This document shows, piece after piece, positions 59,684 to 64,000 of a stretch of DNA of 64,000 nt (positions are counted from its first letter, which is position 1; every line of letters begins with the position of its first letter). The position numbers and the translations under genes are program-made. The notes under the pieces are model-generated. The model had not been told where the DNA came from. It ran no database searches and saw only the letters and a program-made list of their open reading frames with translations. Source of the stretch: Hyaloperonospora brassicae (lineage: Eukaryota; Oomycota; Peronosporomycetes; Peronosporales; Peronosporaceae); assembly GCA_947650285.1 (NCBI GenBank), contig CANTFL010000199.1:62001-126000 (forward strand), read 5' to 3'.

Positions 59684-60328
59684 CAGTGCCAACCAGGTTG
59701 ATCGACGGTCGAGCGAGCGAGCTGCAGACACGAAGACATTACTGTGGGGCGTCTGGAAGGACACAGTCGACCGCTGTTGGTTTCGCAGTTGCGTAGCGAT
59801 CGAGTGTTCTCGTGGATGTGTGCGTCGAGCAGCCGAGCGAGAGCGTGAGGGGGTTTTCGTGTGGAGGAGGAACCAAACATGGGAATAAAAGAGCTTTGGT
59901 GCTCAACTGCTCTGTTTAATGTCGCAGTATCGCTTCGTGAAGTTTGGGCTGTGTTCTGCAGGAGAGAGAGAGAGAGAGCGACGAGACGGACGTCAGTAGG
60001 AGCCAAACACTCTTTTAGTATATTGTGGCAGCCGAAACACTATACAACGAAGTGCTCTTGTTGACAGACAATCATCGACGCTACTGAAAAGGTGCACACA
60101 CGAGAGTATAGCAACTCCATTCGCTGGCCTGGCCCCTGTGAATAAAAAACGTGCTTAGCTACTGATGCATCCAAGCAATCGGTCCCTCGGCGGCATAACG
60201 ATCACGTCGCCTCTGTCCTGCTGGTTGCTCGTTTCGGTTCGGTCCGGTGCTGCTGCTGCACTCGGGCCCGTCCGTTTGGCCCACTCGGCCGATCCGAACA
60301 CGCTGCTGCTGCGATCACCATGAATGAC
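59684..60328. other. Intergenic between convergent genes
   Basis: About 645 bp between the stops of OSCP and the Rab gene. It holds an AATAAA-like signal near 59884, suitable for OSCP polyadenylation, and a (GA)n run at about 59962-59979. No gene is seen. Confidence 0.5.
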
Positions 60329-61479
60329 CTAGCAACAGCCGTTCTTGGACGACTTGTTGCCATTGCCGTGTGCTTGGCTGAGGATGACCGAGTTGTTTTG
60401 GCTATCGTGGCCGAATGCGCTCGCTCCGGTGGCGTTTCCTGCTCGCGATACATTGCGACCTCGTGCGCGCTGCTCTTGATCGTGTTTCTTCAGCAGCTGC
60501 ACTGCTAAACTCTCAAACAGCGCCTGTACGCCTTCACCCGTCTTGGCACTCGTGCGAAACACTCGAGCGCCAATCTTGTCGGCAAACGCCTGTGCTTTCC
60601 GAAAGTCAAAACTCGACGGCACGTCGCTCTTGTTGCCCACGACTGCTAGCACAATGTCGTCGTCCACGTAATGCTGCAAATCTGACCAGTCGTACCCCGA
60701 CAAACAAGCGTCCGCAGCCGCAATAGCCATCGACGTCCATCCCAGCAACAACAACAACAACAACAACAACACCACCAACAACAGTAGCAATAGAATAGTA
60801 ACAGGCGTACGTACCCCCAACCGTAGCAGCAACCCAATCAACAATCGTTGACACGACCAACAAACAATGCCGATCAAATTTAGAAACGCACACCGCCCAC
60901 AATCAGCCATTTAGAAACGACGACACAGCCACACAGACACACAAACAGCCACACACAGACACACAAATCATGAGCGCCCCGCCCCTTCCATACCATACGA
61001 CGACAAAAAACACACCAAATAAGATAATATATATAAACAAAGACACACACAAAGACACAAACACACAAAGACACACACAAAGACACCCACACACACACAC
61101 ACAGCGCGCGCCGCCGCCCTGCGTCCGTACCGTGCAGCCACTCTTGAATCTTCTCGAAACTCGCTTCGCTCTGCAGGTCAAACACGAGGATCGCGGCCTT
61201 TGCGTTGCGGTAGTAGAGCGGCGCCATGGACCGGAAGCGCTCTTGGCCCGCCGTGTCCCATATCTGGAGCGTCAGTTTCCGTCGCGCGTCGCTCGTGGCC
61301 GCGTCGTCGGGTTGCGCGTCGTCGTTGACAATGACTCGTTTCTGGAGGAACGACGCGCCAATGGTCGCGGACGTGGGCGTCGAGAAGCTGCCGTGGCAAT
61401 AGCGCATGGTGATGGACGTCTTGCCCACGTCCGTGGGGCCGATGATGACCAACTTGCGGTCGAGGCCGACGTCGTCCAT
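60329..61479 (-). CDS. Rab5/Rab22-like small GTPase
   Basis: Rab5-clade GTPases direct early endosome traffic. Exon 1 (61479-61131) and exon 2 (60681-60329) join in phase 1 to 233 residues and restore the family text EWLHDLQHYVDDDIVLAVVG. Visible motifs: P-loop GPTDVGKT (14-21), switch I Thr in SATIGASF (39), WDTAGQE (74-80), RFRSMAPLYYRNA, NKSD (133-136), TSAKTGEGV and a double-cysteine end (NGCC) for prenylation. IGASF and RSMAPLYYR place it near Rab22/Rab5. Between the second and third strands there is an unusual acidic insertion (NDDAQPDDAATSDARRK). Gln79 of the catalytic GQE is intact. The 449-bp intron is long for this region and carries (GTT)n and (TG)n repeats on the sense strand. The exact paralogue is not assigned. 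Confidence 0.9.
60745..60783. repeat. (AAC)n microsatellite in Rab intron
   Basis: Uninterrupted CAA/AAC triplets, reading (GTT)n on the Rab sense strand, about 65 bases from the 3' splice site. Confidence 0.9.
61030..61108. repeat. (AC)n/(ACAAAG)n simple repeat in Rab intron
   Basis: Mixed ACACAC and CAAAGACA repeats, reading TG/TTTGTG-rich on the sense strand, close to the 5' splice site of the Rab intron. Confidence 0.85.
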
Positions 61480-63387
61480 CGTAAGGGATTGGGACTGACG
61501 GAGTGCGTGTGCGTGTGTGTATATATGTGTATTTGTTGGCACTGGGTGTGTTTTGGGTGGCGTATTGTTTCGTTTTTGGTCACGTTGCTTTGTTTTTGTG
61601 CATTTGGTCGGGGGGGGGGGGCGTGACGGCAGTGGCTATATTTAGTCCGTTGGGTGGTTTCGCTGTTCGCATTAGCGAGTTCGACGTGTTTTCGTTTCTA
61701 AGTCGAAGCGTTGACGTCTTTTAAAGTGGTACTGCACTATATGCTTTTTGGTGGGGCAAACGGTGCGGACGAAAAAGAAGGCAGAGGAGAAGGGGATGCG
61801 TGCGGGTCGAGGCGGTACAGTGTACCATGTGGCAGCAGGTGATTTGGAGAGCAGCGAAACGGTTTGTGGAACGTGGTTAGAGCCCGTTTAGAAACGTCGA
61901 TAGAGTTAGTGGACATGCCATTAGGTCGTTGACAACAACGACGTGTTGTAACGGGTGAAAAAAAGAGAGATGGAAGCAGTGCATGACACTGTGTCGAGTG
62001 TGGTGCATATGTGACAGTGACACGATACATCGCACTTCGATGCGTTCCGTGTCCTTTTCGTAGTGAACGAAAGTCAGTAGATTGAATATCTCGGTGAGCG
62101 GACTGCGTGTACTAAGATCAACAACGTGAAGTGGCCTGCAATAACGACCAAAGTCGTGTGGGCATCACGCAGTAGGATACAATCAGCTGGTGGAGCTTTA
62201 CAATGCACTTTAGGAAAGAGTAGAGGCCAATAGCGTCACGAGTGAGCTCGAAAGTACCTGATGGAGACGTTAGTGGATCAGAAGACTGCTCAGCCTGCAA
62301 CATGTGCTGCCTTCCTCCTAGGGCGACGTTGAACACGGCGTCCACATTGGTCGACATGACGACACTGGCTACGCTTCCTCGAGGTGTACATCCATAGTGA
62401 ATGATCCCATCTTGGCTTGTTTCTGCCTGCACCTCCATCGGATCCCAATCTTATCGTCAACTGGCATACTGCGCTAGTTTACGCATACCGTCACTCGAAT
62501 CGCTACGCCATACTTTGTAGACTATCGATAAAGTTTGACGACGTTGTGCTGTGTCACTCATGTCTGAGATTCACAGCCTTAGCCTCGCAGCAAAGCTTTT
62601 TCATCCGGCGTCAAATGATTGTTCTCCAATGCGTGCATTGATACAGACGCTTCATGCAGTACGTTGCACGGAACGTTGGGCTTTGTAGTAACGAAGAGAG
62701 GCTCAGATCATTTCGAGATAGCGAAGAAGTGACGTTCGTATAAGTACACGTTGTTGTTGTTGTTGTGCACAACAACGACAAGCAATTGTTTACCACTGTT
62801 TCCTGTGCTCTTGGACCTAAATGACTAATAACTGAACGTGGCGTCGCATAGCGTTTATCGCTACGAAATTGAGCGCTTAGATGCTCTTTGGACGACTTAT
62901 GGCAATGTACTGTAAACACGATAGCGGATACGATGCGAACGCAGCTTTTGAATGCTTTCGTCAGTCAGATAACTCGATGGCGATCCAGTGCCCTACAGTG
63001 TAATGTCAACTGAACTACTACTCGCTCTCCTTGTGATACCATGTTTTGTTTATCCTATGACTTTTACGTGCCATTTTCTCGATAGCAGCAAAGCTGTGTC
63101 GTCTTACCAGTCACACGTCGATACGTCGTTCCAAGCAAATCGAGTATCGACCTTACATACCTCCTAACAGTGTCGTACTGTGTGTGAATAAACACTGCAG
63201 CAAACATACACAGCATATCGCGAGAATCTCTTCGTGAAAAAACGACACAGTCCACTACGGGCTGACAGTCCACTCATACCATCCATCCAATCATTCAACA
63301 CGCGTACATACTGAGCGGTACTGGAGGGACACCACTGCCATACGACCACATGTTTCGTCCATCCGACGCAGCGAAAAGTCACTGCAG
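61480..63387. other. Intergenic, with a 12-G run
   Basis: Upstream of the Rab gene. A run of 12 G occurs at 61610-61621, about 130 bp from the Rab start. The rest has only short frames without motifs. Confidence 0.5.
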
Positions 63388-63675
63388 CTACACTCCCGGC
63401 GTGATAGCAGCAGCAAACAGCGACGGGTACTCCGCAGCCGCATGCTCACTCTTGATCGCATGTTCACGAATCACAGCCGCTAGGACTTCACGACGCGTCA
63501 AGATACCATGTTGCGCTTCAATCTCGCGCAGCTGACGTTCCATTATCGCACAAAGCAGCAATTCGTCGTCGATCGCCGAGCCTGCAAGAACGGGAGGGGC
63601 TGTTGCATGAACCAGTCGCTGGCGGGCAACAGGGTCGACAACTGGATTCAGAGACGGGTACGTCTTTGCGTACAT
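63388..63675 (-). CDS. Possible small protein or terminal exon, unknown
   Basis: From ATG 63675 the frame encodes 95 residues (MYAKTYPSLNPVVDPVARQR to PSLFAAAITPGV). The composition is protein-like, with two amphipathic stretches (IDDELLLCAIMERQLREIEA and LTRREVLAAVIREHAIKSEH). I do not recognise the family. It could be a complete small protein or the last exon of a gene that starts to the right, since AAAG before ACGTACCC could act as an acceptor. Nearby DNA carries tandem repeats. Confidence 0.4.
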   Translation of the reverse strand: MYAKTYPSLNPVVDPVARQRLVHATAPPVLAGSAIDDELLLCAIMERQLREIEAQHGILTRREVLAAVIREHAIKSEHAAAEYPSLFAAAITPGV

Positions 63676-63850
63676 TTTTCTTGTCCTTCTTCTCGTTCGT
63701 GCGGCGCAAGTCGCAGCACAACAACGACGGAACTTTGCAAGTAAACGGAAGCGAAGACGTAACAACGGACACAGCGTGAGCAGCTACGGCAGACAGCACA
63801 TGCGACGGGGCACAACAGTTGGAACATTGAAGCGATGAGATGCGTACAGT

Positions 63851-63874
63851 ACATACATACATACATACATACAT
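63851..63874. repeat. (ATAC)n microsatellite
   Basis: Six head-to-tail ATAC tetranucleotides between the possible small gene and a 13-bp repeat array. Confidence 0.9.
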
Positions 63875-63896
63875 CCATACATTAAATATCGATGAC

Positions 63897-63948
63897 GTAC
63901 CCAATGGACGTACCCAATGGGCGTACCCAATGGGCGTACCCAATGGAC
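63897..63948. repeat. 13-bp tandem repeat, four units
   Basis: Four adjacent units GTACCCAATGGRC, identical apart from one alternating A/G position near the unit end. Each contains a CCAAT box core, but nothing else suggests a promoter. Confidence 0.85.
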
Positions 63949-64000
63949 CCATCTTTCGGCTGCCTTACCCTGACTTGACCGTGTAACCCGAGACAATTGT

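Noticed and set aside
1..64000. CRISPR array, rRNA operon or bacterial-type operons
   Set aside because: None is present. The tandem repeats seen have no spacers, and the genes are eukaryotic with introns.

Overview
The window looks like a piece of an oomycete nuclear genome, most likely a Peronosporaceae species (Phytophthora or a downy mildew). Reasons: short GT-AG introns (70 to about 450 bp) inside otherwise compact genes, single-copy eukaryotic housekeeping proteins with stramenopile-like divergence, and decayed Ty3/gypsy retrotransposons whose pol text matches the type common in Phytophthora. No species can be named from the sequence alone. Gene models below were spliced by hand, using reading phase, conserved protein motifs and GT-AG borders.

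Layout. (1) 356-2478: a KIF-binding protein (KIFBP/KBP) homologue in four exons. (2) About 3-28 kb: a repeat island with no intact gene. It holds a plus-strand gag remnant behind a primer-binding-site-like motif and a run of hairpins (4.1-6.2 kb), a minus-strand Ty3/gypsy pol remnant (6.7-9.4 kb), and two direct LTR copies (11974-12966 and 26684-27532). These LTRs bracket a minus-strand gypsy remnant, which itself contains a third, inverted LTR copy (18552-19711). The LTRs carry a 15-bp minisatellite of very different copy number. (3) 28230-31403: MCM2, one intron. (4) 33214-35242: a coiled-coil protein of unknown function, one intron. (5) 37042-41308: a compact cluster of three genes: a zinc-finger protein with 19-residue arginine-rich repeats, an SRSF1-like splicing factor, and a VPS26 retromer subunit. 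(6) 43118-45529: a RanBPM/RanBP9-like SPRY-LisH-CTLH protein. (7) 47104-49632: UTP25 (18S rRNA processing). (8) 52319-54903: the SUV3 mitochondrial RNA helicase. (9) 58967-59683: the mitochondrial ATP synthase OSCP subunit. (10) 60329-61479: a Rab5/Rab22-like GTPase. (11) 63388-63675: a possible small unknown protein.

The genes are ordinary core functions (DNA replication licensing, splicing, ribosome assembly, mitochondrial RNA turnover and ATP synthesis, endosomal traffic) and form no obvious pathway. The less expected observations are: the zinc-finger/19-residue-repeat protein; sense-strand U/G-rich simple repeats in introns of several neighbouring genes; six short hairpins in about 210 bp before a gag remnant; in-frame tandem duplications inside the dead integrase; and the expanding minisatellite in the LTRs.
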